From Corynebacterium pseudokroppenstedtii (GTDB lineage: Bacteria > Actinomycetota > Actinomycetes > Mycobacteriales > Mycobacteriaceae), in the NCBI RefSeq assembly GCF_019754945.1, contig NZ_JAEUWU010000003.1, positions 310,001 to 374,000 on the forward strand: a stretch of 64,000 bases of DNA. Direction: 5' to 3'. The number at the start of each line of letters is the position of its first letter. Positions within the stretch are counted from its first letter, which is position 1. The notes under the pieces are model-generated. The model was not told where the DNA came from. It saw only the letters and a list, made by a program, of their open reading frames with translations, and made no database searches. Positions 56,587-64,000 of this stretch are shown here, in pieces. Made by a program: the position numbers and the translations under genes.

Positions 56587-57336
56587 GTGACGATTAATAA
56601 TCCCACTCCAGAACCCCGTCGCGTTCGCAAAGTCATGACTACGCGAGCCGGCGGGGTTTCCCGTGCGCCCTATGAATCATTCAATCTCGGCGATCACGTC
56701 GGCGATGACCCAGCTGCCGTCGCCGAGAACCGCAAACACTTTGCTCAGGTTCTGGGTCTTCCCATGGATCGTGTTCTCTACATGGAACAGATTCATTCCC
56801 CGACGGTCACCGTCGTTAATAGTTCGATGACAAGCCCAATCGAGGCAACGGACGCGATGGTCACGACTGAACGTGACTTAGCCTTGGTCGTGCTCACTGC
56901 GGACTGTGTGCCGTTGCTCCTCTCCGACGACGTGTCCGGCATTGTTGCCGCTGTTCACGCGGGTCGATTGGGCGCGCGCAACGGGATCGTCAAAGCGACG
57001 GTGGAAACGATGATCCGCTGCGGGGCCAAGCCGGCACACATGCACGCACTGATGGGCGCGGCCGCGTCGGGAGAGCGATACGAAGTGCCCACTGATATGG
57101 TCCGTGATGTAGAGCAGCACCTGCCCGGGTCATCGAGCACCACGGAATGGGGAACTCCGAGCCTCGATTTACGACGAGGGCTGGTTCGTCAATTGATGAG
57201 CATGGGTGTGACGGCGATTGATGCGGATCCCCGGTGCACGATTAGCGAGGACGCAACGTTCTTCTCGTATAGGCGTGAGGGTACGACAGGTAGGCAGGCG
57301 GCTGCAGTGTGGATGCCGTCGGAGGCGTGGACATAA
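56587..57336 (+). CDS. pgeF: Peptidoglycan editing factor PgeF (multicopper-oxidase-like, YfiH family)
   Basis: A 249-residue protein of the YfiH/DUF152 family. It is named a polyphenol oxidase in some databases, but E. coli PgeF is an amidase that clears misincorporated L-Ser from UDP-MurNAc. Conserved HSPTV, TADCVPLLL (Cys) and VHAGR (His) residues form the metal site. The GTG at 56587 follows AGAAGGA. The gene sits between ftsZ and yggS, the usual place in Actinobacteria, which favours the peptidoglycan role. Activity is not proven here. Confidence 0.88.
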   Translation: MTINNPTPEPRRVRKVMTTRAGGVSRAPYESFNLGDHVGDDPAAVAENRKHFAQVLGLPMDRVLYMEQIHSPTVTVVNSSMTSPIEATDAMVTTERDLALVVLTADCVPLLLSDDVSGIVAAVHAGRLGARNGIVKATVETMIRCGAKPAHMHALMGAAASGERYEVPTDMVRDVEQHLPGSSSTTEWGTPSLDLRRGLVRQLMSMGVTAIDADPRCTISEDATFFSYRREGTTGRQAAAVWMPSEAWT

Positions 57337-57432
57337 GATCGCGTCGCCGTCGCTGACAAGCGCCCAAGTGACCGACCAGTAAAGAGTTCTCTGGCAGGCA
57401 AATAATGTGAGTAGCTGGAAAGGAATGGGCTA

Positions 57433-58185
57433 GTGATGGCTACCTACGAGGAGCGAAAAGCGGAGTTGTCGTCCCGCCTTGACGAGGTATCCCGTCGCAT
57501 TGCACGCGCAGCTGAGTCAGCGGGGCGAGATCCTAAAGATATCGAGTTACTGCCGGTCACAAAGTTTCACCCCTACGAGGACCTCCAGGCGTTAGCGGAC
57601 TGTGGGGTCATCGTGGTGGGTGAAAACCGCGAGCAGGAAGCGCGTGATAAAGCCCACCGGCTCGGCGAAAATGGGGTGGGTCTTTATATCGACATGATCG
57701 GTCAGGTGCAGTCGAAGAAGACCAATCACATTGCACGGTGGGCTCACCGGGTTCACACTGTTGATCGCCTCAAAATTGTTCATGGGCTCGATAACGGAAT
57801 GAAGCGCGCTTTGGACGCGGGAGATCGTGTAAGCACACAGCATGAGAACGCCGATCAGCTCCCAGTTTTCCTTCAATGGAGCGCCGACGGTGATCCGTCG
57901 CGAGGGGGAGCGAAGGAAGATGATCTCGATTCTCTCGCCGACGCTGTGAATTCGTCGCACTATCTCACCCTCGAGGGGCTGATGGTGGTGCCGCCGCGGG
58001 ATGATGATTCAGCAGAGGTCTTTGCCCGCGCTGCTGAATTATCTGAGGCCATTCGTCAGAAGCACGGTGGTCGCGGGGGTTTGTCGGCCGGGATGTCGGG
58101 CGATCTGGAAAAAGCGATTGCGGCCGGATCAACAGTTGTGCGTGTCGGAACAGCTATTCTTGGCTCTAGGCCAGTAACTTTGTGA
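57433..58185 (+). CDS. yggS: Pyridoxal phosphate homeostasis protein (YggS/PLPBP family)
   Basis: Single-domain alanine-racemase-like PLP-binding protein, 250 residues. LLPVTKFHP near residue 44 holds the PLP lysine. GENREQEARDK, FHMIGQVQSKKT in the form YIDMIGQVQSKKTN, HTVDRL, and RVGTAILGSR complete the family set. Members regulate vitamin B6 pools and have no known catalysis. GTG at 57433 and ATG at 57436 are both usable after AAAGGA. It lies upstream of sepF in the division cluster, as in most Gram-positive bacteria. Confidence 0.92.
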   Translation: MMATYEERKAELSSRLDEVSRRIARAAESAGRDPKDIELLPVTKFHPYEDLQALADCGVIVVGENREQEARDKAHRLGENGVGLYIDMIGQVQSKKTNHIARWAHRVHTVDRLKIVHGLDNGMKRALDAGDRVSTQHENADQLPVFLQWSADGDPSRGGAKEDDLDSLADAVNSSHYLTLEGLMVVPPRDDDSAEVFARAAELSEAIRQKHGGRGGLSAGMSGDLEKAIAAGSTVVRVGTAILGSRPVTL

Positions 58186-58213
58186 GCATATCAACGGAGG
58201 AAGGACCCTTACT

Positions 58214-58738
58214 ATGGCCGGCTCAATGGATAAAGTAAAAGAATTCTTCGGCCTTCAGCCTGTAGAAGACTATAAACGCGATAGTTATTATGACGATGAT
58301 TACGAGGACTACGACGATTACGACGATCGCCCCGTAGAGCGTGAGCGCCACGCCGACTCTTATTCCCGTGATTCCTATGGTTATCGCTCAGGGAGTAGCT
58401 ACGGTGGATCCCGTTATTATTCCTCGTCGACGCCGGAATCCCGGGGTGCGACGACAGAGACGCCTCGTGAGCCCGAGATTGTGCGGATAACCCTGGCCTC
58501 GTTCCGGCAAGCCCGCCAAATTGGGGAAGCGTTCCGCAATGGCGACATCGTCGTTTACGACGTATCCGCGATGGAAAAGTCCCAGGCGCAGCGTGTGGCC
58601 GACTTCGCTGCAGGGATTCAGATTGCGCTCGACGCGCGGACCGAGAAACTTACTCCGCGCAAGTTTGCGCTGATTCCGAAAGGCGTCAGGCTGGATGACG
58701 AACAAAGAGAGCAGCTGAAAGAGCCCGACTCTCTCTAA
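58214..58738 (+). CDS. sepF: Cell division protein SepF
   Basis: Membrane anchor of the Z ring in Actinobacteria, where FtsA and ZipA are absent. The 174-residue product starts with an amphipathic membrane-binding helix (MAGSMDKVKEFFGLQ). A Tyr/Asp-rich acidic linker (about 18-75) is followed by the SepF core (about 87-172), IVRITLASFRQARQIGEAFRNG through KFALIPKGVRL. A GGAGGAAGGA ribosome site precedes the ATG. It lies 28 bases downstream of yggS. Confidence 0.95.
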   Translation: MAGSMDKVKEFFGLQPVEDYKRDSYYDDDYEDYDDYDDRPVERERHADSYSRDSYGYRSGSSYGGSRYYSSSTPESRGATTETPREPEIVRITLASFRQARQIGEAFRNGDIVVYDVSAMEKSQAQRVADFAAGIQIALDARTEKLTPRKFALIPKGVRLDDEQREQLKEPDSL

Positions 58739-58796
58739 GCCCCGTCCGTCCGGTACTCTGTACCGAAATTATTTGTTAATACGGTAAAGGACACGT

Positions 58797-59102
58797 GTGA
58801 CTGCTCTTTCGCTCACTATCTATACGATCGCGCGGATTTACTCTTTCATCCTGATCGTCAGGATCGTCGTTGAAATGATCGCCAGTTTCTCCCGGTCTTG
58901 GCGGCCTCCGCGGTGGTTTGCGTTGGCCGCGGAGCCTTTCTTTGTTGTCACAGACCCGCCGGTCAAAGCTTTGAGAAAACTCATTCCTCCCCTCAACCTT
59001 GGGGGTGGCGTGGGCCTGGATTTATCAGTCCTCGTTCTGTTCTTCGCGCTGGAAGTTATTGCGATGATATTTCGACCGACTGGCGTGTTCGGCTTGTACT
59101 AA
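58797..59102 (+). CDS. YggT family membrane protein
   Basis: A 101-residue membrane protein with two helix pairs. RIVVEMIASFSR and the PFFVVTDPPVKALRKLIPPL loop are the YggT signature. The family is linked to envelope integrity and, in some bacteria, to K+ or osmotic tolerance; the role here is unknown. The GTG at 58797 follows AAAGGA. It lies between sepF and divIVA, the conserved actinobacterial order. Confidence 0.9.
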   Translation: MTALSLTIYTIARIYSFILIVRIVVEMIASFSRSWRPPRWFALAAEPFFVVTDPPVKALRKLIPPLNLGGGVGLDLSVLVLFFALEVIAMIFRPTGVFGLY

Positions 59103-59369
59103 TTCCGCGCGAGTGGCCCGCTTTTCGTGAAACTAGCGAAAAAATTGGGACACTTGATACGCTATATGCGCTATAGTGCGGTAGACTAACGACGTTAATC
59201 GAATATTTTGGGGTCGCAGTAGATAGCAACGGCTAATCGGTAGTAGCTACGAGCTGCTGAGGTTGCCGGGGCTGTTGTGATCAGAACATTTCTCGGCGAT
59301 GTAACGTGTAAAGCGTTATCAATGAAGTTAAAGTAGATCTCACAACTGCGTTTCCAGAGACAGATAGAA
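59103..59369 (+). promoter_or_regulatory. Promoter and leader region of divIVA
   Basis: TTGGGA at 59145-59150, TTGATA at 59154-59159, and three possible -10 elements, TATATG, TATAGT and TAGACT, lie at 59160-59190. CGCTATA is directly repeated there. The following 180 bases of leader hold a small TAACG/CGTTA stem at about 59302-59318 and no supported gene. Confidence 0.45.
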
Positions 59370-59407
59370 ACTCGGGATGGTATCCGAGTCCACCGCGTAT
59401 GGTGGAC
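59370..59407 (+). other. Two adjacent hairpins in the divIVA leader
   Basis: ACTCGG (59370-59375) pairs with CCGAGT (59384-59389), and GTCCACC (59388-59394) pairs with GGTGGAC (59401-59407). The stems share two bases, so they compete slightly at the junction. They end 38 bases before the divIVA start, where they could affect message stability or translation. No T run follows. Confidence 0.5.
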
Positions 59408-59445
59408 GGCGGTTGGCGTTCCGTATGAAAGTGAAGGGAATTTCC

Positions 59446-60498
59446 ATGCAGCTGACTCCCGCTGATGTGCATAATGTAGCGTTCAGCAAGCCGCCGATCG
59501 GCAAGCGTGGCTACAACGAGGATGAGGTTGACCAGTTCCTCGACCTTGTCGAAGACACTCTCAGTGAGCTGCTTGATGAAAACTCTGAACTCAAGAGTGC
59601 CGTAGAAAGCAATTCGACAGAGTCTCGTGATGCTGCTTCATCGTCTGCAGCATCGGCACCAAGTGCTGGGTCCTCGGTTGATGAGGCCGCTCTCCGTGCG
59701 GAGATTGAGAGCCAGGTCCGCAGTGAACTGGAACAGTCGCTCCGCCGAGACATTGAGCAGAAAGTTCGCCAGAACCTGGAAGCTGAGTACGAAGCACGTT
59801 TGGTTGAGGCTCGCAAGCAGGCTGAGGCAGATGCTCGTGCTCGCTTCGAGTCTGAGAAGCAAAGCCAGCCGCAACAGCCCGCGCAGGCTGTGTCGTCGGT
59901 TTCCGATACCGACAGCGAGACCGGCGAGGCCACCGCAGAGACTCATATGCAGGCAGCTCGCGTCCTGAGCTTGGCTCAGGAGATGGCGGATCGTCTCACC
60001 AACGACGCCCGTCAGGAATCTCAGTCCATGCTGGATGAGGCTCGTACTGCAGCCAACAAGACCATTTCCGACGCTGACGAGTCCTCGAAGCGCACGCTGG
60101 CCGATGCGGAATCCCGTTCCACCAGCCAGCTCAATGACGCTAAGCAGAAGTCGGACTCCATGATCGCCGAGGCTCGCCAGAAGTCCGAGGCTATGGTGGC
60201 AGATGCTAAGCAGAAGTCGGAGACGATGATTTCCGACGCCACCGCACAGTCGGAGGCTCAGGTCCGGTCGGCTCAGGAGAAGGCAGATCAGCTGCGTAGC
60301 GACGCCGAGCGTAAGCACGCGGAGATCATGACCACCGTGAAGAAGCAGCAGGAAGCTCTGGAGGCTCGTATCGAAGAGCTCCGCACCTTCGAGCGCGAAT
60401 ACCGTACCCGCCTGAAGACCTTCCTCGAATCCCAGTTGGAGGATTTGAACTCACGTGGTTCTGCGGCACCCGCCGGCCAGCTCGAGTCCAATGACTAG
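59446..60498 (+). CDS. divIVA: Polar growth and septum protein DivIVA (Wag31)
   Basis: Coiled-coil protein that marks the cell poles and directs apical growth in Corynebacteriales; 350 residues. The N-terminal lipid-binding domain (1-45) has [20 protein letters not shown] and [14 protein letters not shown], both conserved. A Ser/Ala-rich linker (55-80), a coiled coil (81-138), a second linker (139-163) and a long C-terminal coiled coil follow, including ten 11-residue repeats at about 187-296. The ATG at 59446 is chosen because MQLTPADV is the family start; the frame is open for 23 codons upstream. It is transcribed apart from the mur genes and ends at the hairpin at 60521. Confidence 0.95.
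   Translation: MQLTPADVHNVAFSKPPIGKRGYNEDEVDQFLDLVEDTLSELLDENSELKSAVESNSTESRDAASSSAASAPSAGSSVDEAALRAEIESQVRSELEQSLRRDIEQKVRQNLEAEYEARLVEARKQAEADARARFESEKQSQPQQPAQAVSSVSDTDSETGEATAETHMQAARVLSLAQEMADRLTNDARQESQSMLDEARTAANKTISDADESSKRTLADAESRSTSQLNDAKQKSDSMIAEARQKSEAMVADAKQKSETMISDATAQSEAQVRSAQEKADQLRSDAERKHAEIMTTVKKQQEALEARIEELRTFEREYRTRLKTFLESQLEDLNSRGSAAPAGQLESND
60004..60333 (+). repeat. Array of ten 33-base repeats encoding hendecads in divIVA
   Basis: Residues 187-296 divide into ten 11-residue units, such as [22 protein letters not shown], and [11 protein letters not shown]. The pattern is Asp/Glu-Ala at the start, Gln/Lys-Ser in the middle and Met/Val-Ile/Leu near the end. The spacing is typical of hendecad coiled coils. 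Confidence 0.8.
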
Positions 60499-60520
60499 GT
60501 AATTCCCGTTCTTTCGTCGA

Positions 60521-60557
60521 CCCACTGCGGGCTACTTTCCCGCGGTGGGTTAATTTT
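60521..60557 (+). terminator. Terminator after divIVA
   Basis: CCCACTGCGGG pairs with CCCGCGGTGGG, allowing one G-T pair, and TTAATTTTTG follows. It separates divIVA from the small membrane gene and ileS. Confidence 0.9.
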
Positions 60558-60604
60558 TGTCTTATTTGGATTTGCTAGGCTGGTGACAAACAAAGGATGT
60601 GGTT

Positions 60605-60799
60605 ATGACCGTATTAGCTCTGCTCCTAGCCGTTGTGGCTTTTGCCTTTCTCGTTCTTGCCCTGGTGTTGGCATCAAAAGCGTGGGCAATAGCCTGCATC
60701 GTGGTAGGAGCTATAGGAGTTCTTATCGTCATCATCGATATCATCGTTAAACGGAAAGAGCGCGCTGGGAAGAGCGGTAAATCCGCGAACGGGGAATAA
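60605..60799 (+). CDS. Small hydrophobic membrane protein
   Basis: A 64-residue protein with two closely spaced helices (about 2-24 and 28-47) and a basic tail ending in KRKERAGKSGKSANGE. I do not recognise a family beyond its conserved position between divIVA and ileS in corynebacteria. The ATG at 60605 lies seven bases after AAAGGA; a GTG at 60599 is in frame too. Function is unknown. Confidence 0.65.
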   Translation: MTVLALLLAVVAFAFLVLALVLASKAWAIACIVVGAIGVLIVIIDIIVKRKERAGKSGKSANGE

Positions 60800-60824
60800 C
60801 GAACGCGCGTTCCCGGTTGTAAAT

Positions 60825-60853
60825 TTTTAGCATCATCGATAATCCCGTATAGT
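60825..60853 (+). promoter_or_regulatory. Candidate promoter of the ileS T-box transcript
   Basis: TATAGT at 60848-60853 is a strong -10 candidate. TTTTAG at 60825-60830 is a weak -35 at 17-base spacing. Transcription would start near 60860, just before the T-box leader. Confidence 0.5.
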
Positions 60854-60864
60854 TTTGTTCGTCC

Positions 60865-61200
60865 GCTATGATCCGGCTATCTCCGGGGAGCGACTCGGAA
60901 GAACAGGTTCCAGAACTGCACTGTGGCGTCGATGCCCGTAAGAGTGTAGATGTGGTACCCCAGTAGAACCGAGCGGTTCGGCACCGTCAACGTCGTTAAT
61001 GAGTGGGATATGGTTCGTGCTCCGTTCCTGTGGTGCGGAGCATCGTAAGAGCATATCCAATCAGGGTGGTACCGCGTGTGAGCGTCCCTGGCCGAGCAAT
61101 GCTGAGCTCGATGAAGCGCGGTTCGCCTTCCACAGGTGCCCGTTCCATCGGCTCCGCTACGTCATTCGTTGTTATGACAGCCTAGATAAGAGGAGCCAGG
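60865..61200 (+). ncRNA. T-box riboswitch (translational type) of ileS
   Basis: The T-box AGGGTGGTACCGCG is complete at 61063-61076, with CGTCCCT (61083-61089) as its antisequestrator partner. Stem III is perfect: GGATATG/CATATCC (61006-61012, 61052-61058) with inner TGCTCCG/CGGAGCA (61018-61024, 61036-61042). Stem I lies at about 60890-60985 (CTGCACT/AGTGTAG). GGCTCC at 61150-61155 can pair with GGAGCC at 61192-61197, which covers the ileS ribosome site, so uncharged isoleucyl-tRNA would open translation. No intrinsic terminator is present. I could not fix the specifier codon. Confidence 0.92.
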
Positions 61201-64000
61201 GTGACCGATAACATGTCGACGTCGGAGACAAAATCTAATTCTCCCAGGAACCCGGAGGACGCGACTCCTGCGGGTGGCGCATACCCGCGTGTCGATCTCG
61301 CAGAGGGATCTACACGCTTTGCCGATATGGAACCAAAGGTGCTGGATTTTTGGAAGAAAGATCGCACCTTTGAAGAATCAATTAGCCAGCGCGATGGTGC
61401 CCCGGAGTACGTTTTCTACGATGGCCCTCCCTTCGCGAATGGGTTGCCCCACTACGGGCACTTGCTCACCGGGTACGTCAAGGACATCATCCCGCGGTAT
61501 CAAACGATGCGCGGCAAGAAAGTTGCCCGCGTCTTTGGGTGGGACTGCCACGGTCTCCCCGCCGAGCTTGAGGCAGAAAAGCAACTAGGCATCAAGGACA
61601 AGGGCGAAATCGAGTCGATGGGGCTCGAGGCCTTTAATGACTACTGCGCGAAGTCTGTCCTTCGGTACACCGAGGAATGGAAGGCGTACGTCACCCGGCA
61701 GGCTCGGTGGGTCGATTTCGAGCATGGCTACAAAACCATGAACCTCGACTTCATGGAGTCTGTGATGTGGGCCTTCAAGACTCTCTACGATAAAGGGCTC
61801 ATCTATCAGGGGTTCCGTGTCCTACCGTATTCGTGGGCAGAGCACACGCCACTGTCGAACCAGGAGACTCGTCTCGACGATTCGTACAAGTTGCGACAGG
61901 ATCCCACAGTTACGGTGACATTCCCGATCACCGGGGTGAAAGAGGGGACTAGTGCCGACGACAGTCTGGTCGGCGCCTTGGCCTTTGCCTGGACGACGAC
62001 GCCGTGGACGCTGCCGTCGAACTTGGCGTTGGCTGTTAATCCGAATGTGACCTATGTCGAGGTTGAGGTGGGCAGCACCGGGCTTGACGAGTTCAAAGGT
62101 CAACGCGTTCTGCTAGCCGAAGACCTCGTCGGCGCCTACAAGAAAGAACTGGGTAAGGACTATAAGGTCCTCTCCACTCACCCGGGGAGTGACCTCGTCG
62201 GCCTGACCTATGAGCCGATCTTTGATTACTTCAAAGATAATCCGAATTCGTTCCAGATCCTCCCGGCGGATTACGTCACGACGGAAGATGGTACGGGTAT
62301 CGTTCACCAGGCTCCGGCTTTTGGTGAAGACGATATGAACACGACGAACCAGTTTGATATCCCGCTGGTTATCCCCGTAGATGCTGACGGGAAGTTCACG
62401 TCTGAGGTTCCGGATTATGAAGGCCAACTGGTCTTTGATGCGAACAAGCAGATCATCAAGGACTTAAAGAAGGCCAAGCGTATCGTGCGCCACCAGACGA
62501 TCGAGCACTCGTATCCGCACTCATGGCGGTCGGGCCAGCCACTGATCTACATGGCGTTACCGTCGTGGTTTGTGTCGGTGACGAAGTTCCGCGACCGCAT
62601 GGTCGAGCTCAACCACGACAAAGTTGAGTGGCTCCCAGAGCATATTCGCGACGGGCAATTCGGCAAATGGCTCGAAGGTGCCCGGGATTGGAACATCTCC
62701 CGAAACCGGTACTGGGGATCGCCCATTCCCGTTTGGGTCTCGGATAACCCGGAGTATCCGCGTGTCGACGTCTACGGTTCACTTGACGAACTCGAGCGAG
62801 ATTTCGGGACACGCCCCGAGTCGCTGCACCGCCCTTACATCGACGAGCTGACTCGCCCCAACCCGGACGATCCGACGGGCAAGTCGACGATGCACCGTGT
62901 GCCAGAAGTTCTCGACTGCTGGTTTGAGTCGGGGTCGATGCCCTTCGCCCAGGTTCATTACCCCTTTGAGAACCAGGAATGGTTTGCAAAGCATGCTCCG
63001 GCGGATTTTGTAGTGGAGTACTCCGGCCAAACACGCGGATGGTTTTATAACATGCATGTTTTAGCAACCGCACTGTTTGATCGGCCAGCGTTCAAACGCG
63101 TCGTCGCTCACGGAATTGTGTTGGGTAATGACGGCTTGAAAATGTCGAAATCGAAGGGCAACTATCCCAACGTCAACGAAGTGTTCGACCGTGATGGATC
63201 GGATGCGATGCGCTGGTTCTTAATGACGTCGCCGATTCTTCGCGGTGGAAACCTGATCGTCACTGAGGAAGGCATTCGTGAGGGTGTGCGCCAGGCGATG
63301 CTTCCGATGTGGAATGCGTATTCATTCCTTGCTCTGTATGCGTCGAAACCGGCAGAGTGGTCGACGTCGTCGTCGAATGTTTTGGACCGTTATATCCTCG
63401 CTAAATTGCATGACACTATCGACGAGGTCACGCAGGCTTTAGACGATACTGATGTTGCGCGTGCGACGGATGGAGTGCGTTGGTTCTGTGACGCTCTGAC
63501 GAACTGGTATGTGCGCCGTTCGCGCGACCGTTTCTGGGCTGGAGATACCGTCAAGCCGGAAGCCTTTAATACTCTATATACGGTTCTTGAAACGTTGACT
63601 CGTGTGACTGCGCCACTCTTGCCGATGCTCTCGGAGGTGCTGTGGCGTGCCCTGACTGGTGGGCGTTCGGTGCATCTGGTTGATTGGCCTTCGTCGGATG
63701 TAATCCCATCAGATCCTGACCTGGTCAAGGCGATGGATGGTGTGCGGTCCGCGTGCTCGGCGGCCTCGTCGTTGCGGAAGGCTCATCACTTGCGTAACCG
63801 GTTGCCACTGCTGTCGGTGACTGTTGCGATGCCTCATTCGTCGTCCTTGGAGCCGTTTGCGGACATCATCCGCGATGAAGTCAATGTCAAGGATGTCATC
63901 TTGACCGACGACGTTAATTCCGTGGGTCGATTTGAAGCGGTTGTCAACGCTCGCGTTGCCGGCCCCCGCCTGGGCAAGGATGTCCAGAAGGCGATTAAGG
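61201..64000 (+). CDS. ileS: Isoleucyl-tRNA synthetase, partial (3' end outside the window)
   Basis: Charges tRNA-Ile; about 933 codons are present of an expected 1050 or so. The GTG at 61201 follows AGAGGAG. The first 30 residues are a nonconserved tail. [12 protein letters not shown] is the HIGH motif and [10 protein letters not shown] is the KMSKS motif, with WDCHGLP and the editing-domain [16 protein letters not shown] form ([12 protein letters not shown]) between them. HYGH, the [15 protein letters not shown] context and SKSKGN place it with the eukaryote-like type II IleRS typical of Actinobacteria, a form often less sensitive to mupirocin. Expression is under the T-box leader. Confidence 0.95.
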   Translation, partial: MTDNMSTSETKSNSPRNPEDATPAGGAYPRVDLAEGSTRFADMEPKVLDFWKKDRTFEESISQRDGAPEYVFYDGPPFANGLPHYGHLLTGYVKDIIPRYQTMRGKKVARVFGWDCHGLPAELEAEKQLGIKDKGEIESMGLEAFNDYCAKSVLRYTEEWKAYVTRQARWVDFEHGYKTMNLDFMESVMWAFKTLYDKGLIYQGFRVLPYSWAEHTPLSNQETRLDDSYKLRQDPTVTVTFPITGVKEGTSADDSLVGALAFAWTTTPWTLPSNLALAVNPNVTYVEVEVGSTGLDEFKGQRVLLAEDLVGAYKKELGKDYKVLSTHPGSDLVGLTYEPIFDYFKDNPNSFQILPADYVTTEDGTGIVHQAPAFGEDDMNTTNQFDIPLVIPVDADGKFTSEVPDYEGQLVFDANKQIIKDLKKAKRIVRHQTIEHSYPHSWRSGQPLIYMALPSWFVSVTKFRDRMVELNHDKVEWLPEHIRDGQFGKWLEGARDWNISRNRYWGSPIPVWVSDNPEYPRVDVYGSLDELERDFGTRPESLHRPYIDELTRPNPDDPTGKSTMHRVPEVLDCWFESGSMPFAQVHYPFENQEWFAKHAPADFVVEYSGQTRGWFYNMHVLATALFDRPAFKRVVAHGIVLGNDGLKMSKSKGNYPNVNEVFDRDGSDAMRWFLMTSPILRGGNLIVTEEGIREGVRQAMLPMWNAYSFLALYASKPAEWSTSSSNVLDRYILAKLHDTIDEVTQALDDTDVARATDGVRWFCDALTNWYVRRSRDRFWAGDTVKPEAFNTLYTVLETLTRVTAPLLPMLSEVLWRALTGGRSVHLVDWPSSDVIPSDPDLVKAMDGVRSACSAASSLRKAHHLRNRLPLLSVTVAMPHSSSLEPFADIIRDEVNVKDVILTDDVNSVGRFEAVVNARVAGPRLGKDVQKAIK

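Noticed and set aside
59638-60318. 226-codon minus-strand frame opposite divIVA
   Set aside because: It arises from the regular repeat composition of divIVA on the other strand and has no supporting features.

Overview
The window is a contiguous stretch of an actinobacterial chromosome, almost certainly Corynebacterium. The evidence is the gene order, which follows the C. glutamicum / M. tuberculosis block from ctaC-ctaF, trpD, ctaE-qcrCAB, NlpC/P60 peptidases, pimB', glk, plsC, GT87 mannosyltransferase, exoribonuclease, aroG, pknL, mptA, idsA and metF into the dcw cluster and on to wag31/divIVA and ileS. A C. kroppenstedtii-like species is my guess from general recollection only; the sequence does not prove it. 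There are no insertion sequences, phage genes, CRISPR arrays, rRNA or tRNA genes that I can support. The region reads as conserved core chromosome, and the less ordinary material is in the intergenic regions and the glycolipid genes.

Layout: 1-2.4 kb, erpA and the asparagine-synthetase-like ltsA, convergent. 2.9-10.5 kb, aerobic respiration: ctaC-ctaF, then ctaE-qcrC-qcrA-qcrB, encoding parts of the bcc-aa3 supercomplex, with trpD inverted between them. 10.6-12.5 kb, a DEDDh exonuclease/GIY-YIG fusion. 13-15 kb, two secreted NlpC/P60 peptidases, the first behind a candidate c-di-AMP riboswitch and a GlxR-like box. 15-18 kb, pimB', glucokinase and a PlsC acyltransferase. 18-22.3 kb, an acyltransferase-3 protein and two tandem GT87 mannosyltransferases. 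22.5-24.5 kb, a small DEDD exoribonuclease and class II aroG. 24.6-30 kb, a two-module membrane glycosyltransferase and the PASTA kinase PknL. 30-34.8 kb, an HTH protein divergent from pknL, then a coupled idsA-crtI-mptA operon. 35-37.9 kb, metF, a GNAT acetyltransferase and a HEPN-fold protein separated by a LexA-type SOS box, and a DUF3040 protein. 38-56.5 kb, the division and cell-wall cluster mraZ-rsmH-ftsL-ftsI-murE-murF-mraY-murD-ftsW-murG-murC-ftsQ-ftsZ, followed by pgeF, yggS, sepF, yggT, divIVA, a small membrane protein and ileS, whose 3' end lies outside the window.

The genes serve two main themes. One is envelope building: peptidoglycan precursors, septation, polar growth, peptidoglycan hydrolases, and the PIM/LM/LAM lipoglycan enzymes PimB', MptA, GT87 proteins, the fused glycosyltransferase, PlsC and the prenyl donor enzyme IdsA. 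The other is respiration. Regulatory RNA and operators are visible: a translational T-box leader for ileS, a phased MraZ-box array before mraZ, and a LexA box.

The most unusual region is the ~960-base gap before mraZ (37869-38827). It carries a row of six clear hairpins within about 200 bases. Next to it is a second, inverted copy of the MraZ-box core, oriented towards the hairpins. Together they suggest an undescribed structured transcript that may be under MraZ control.
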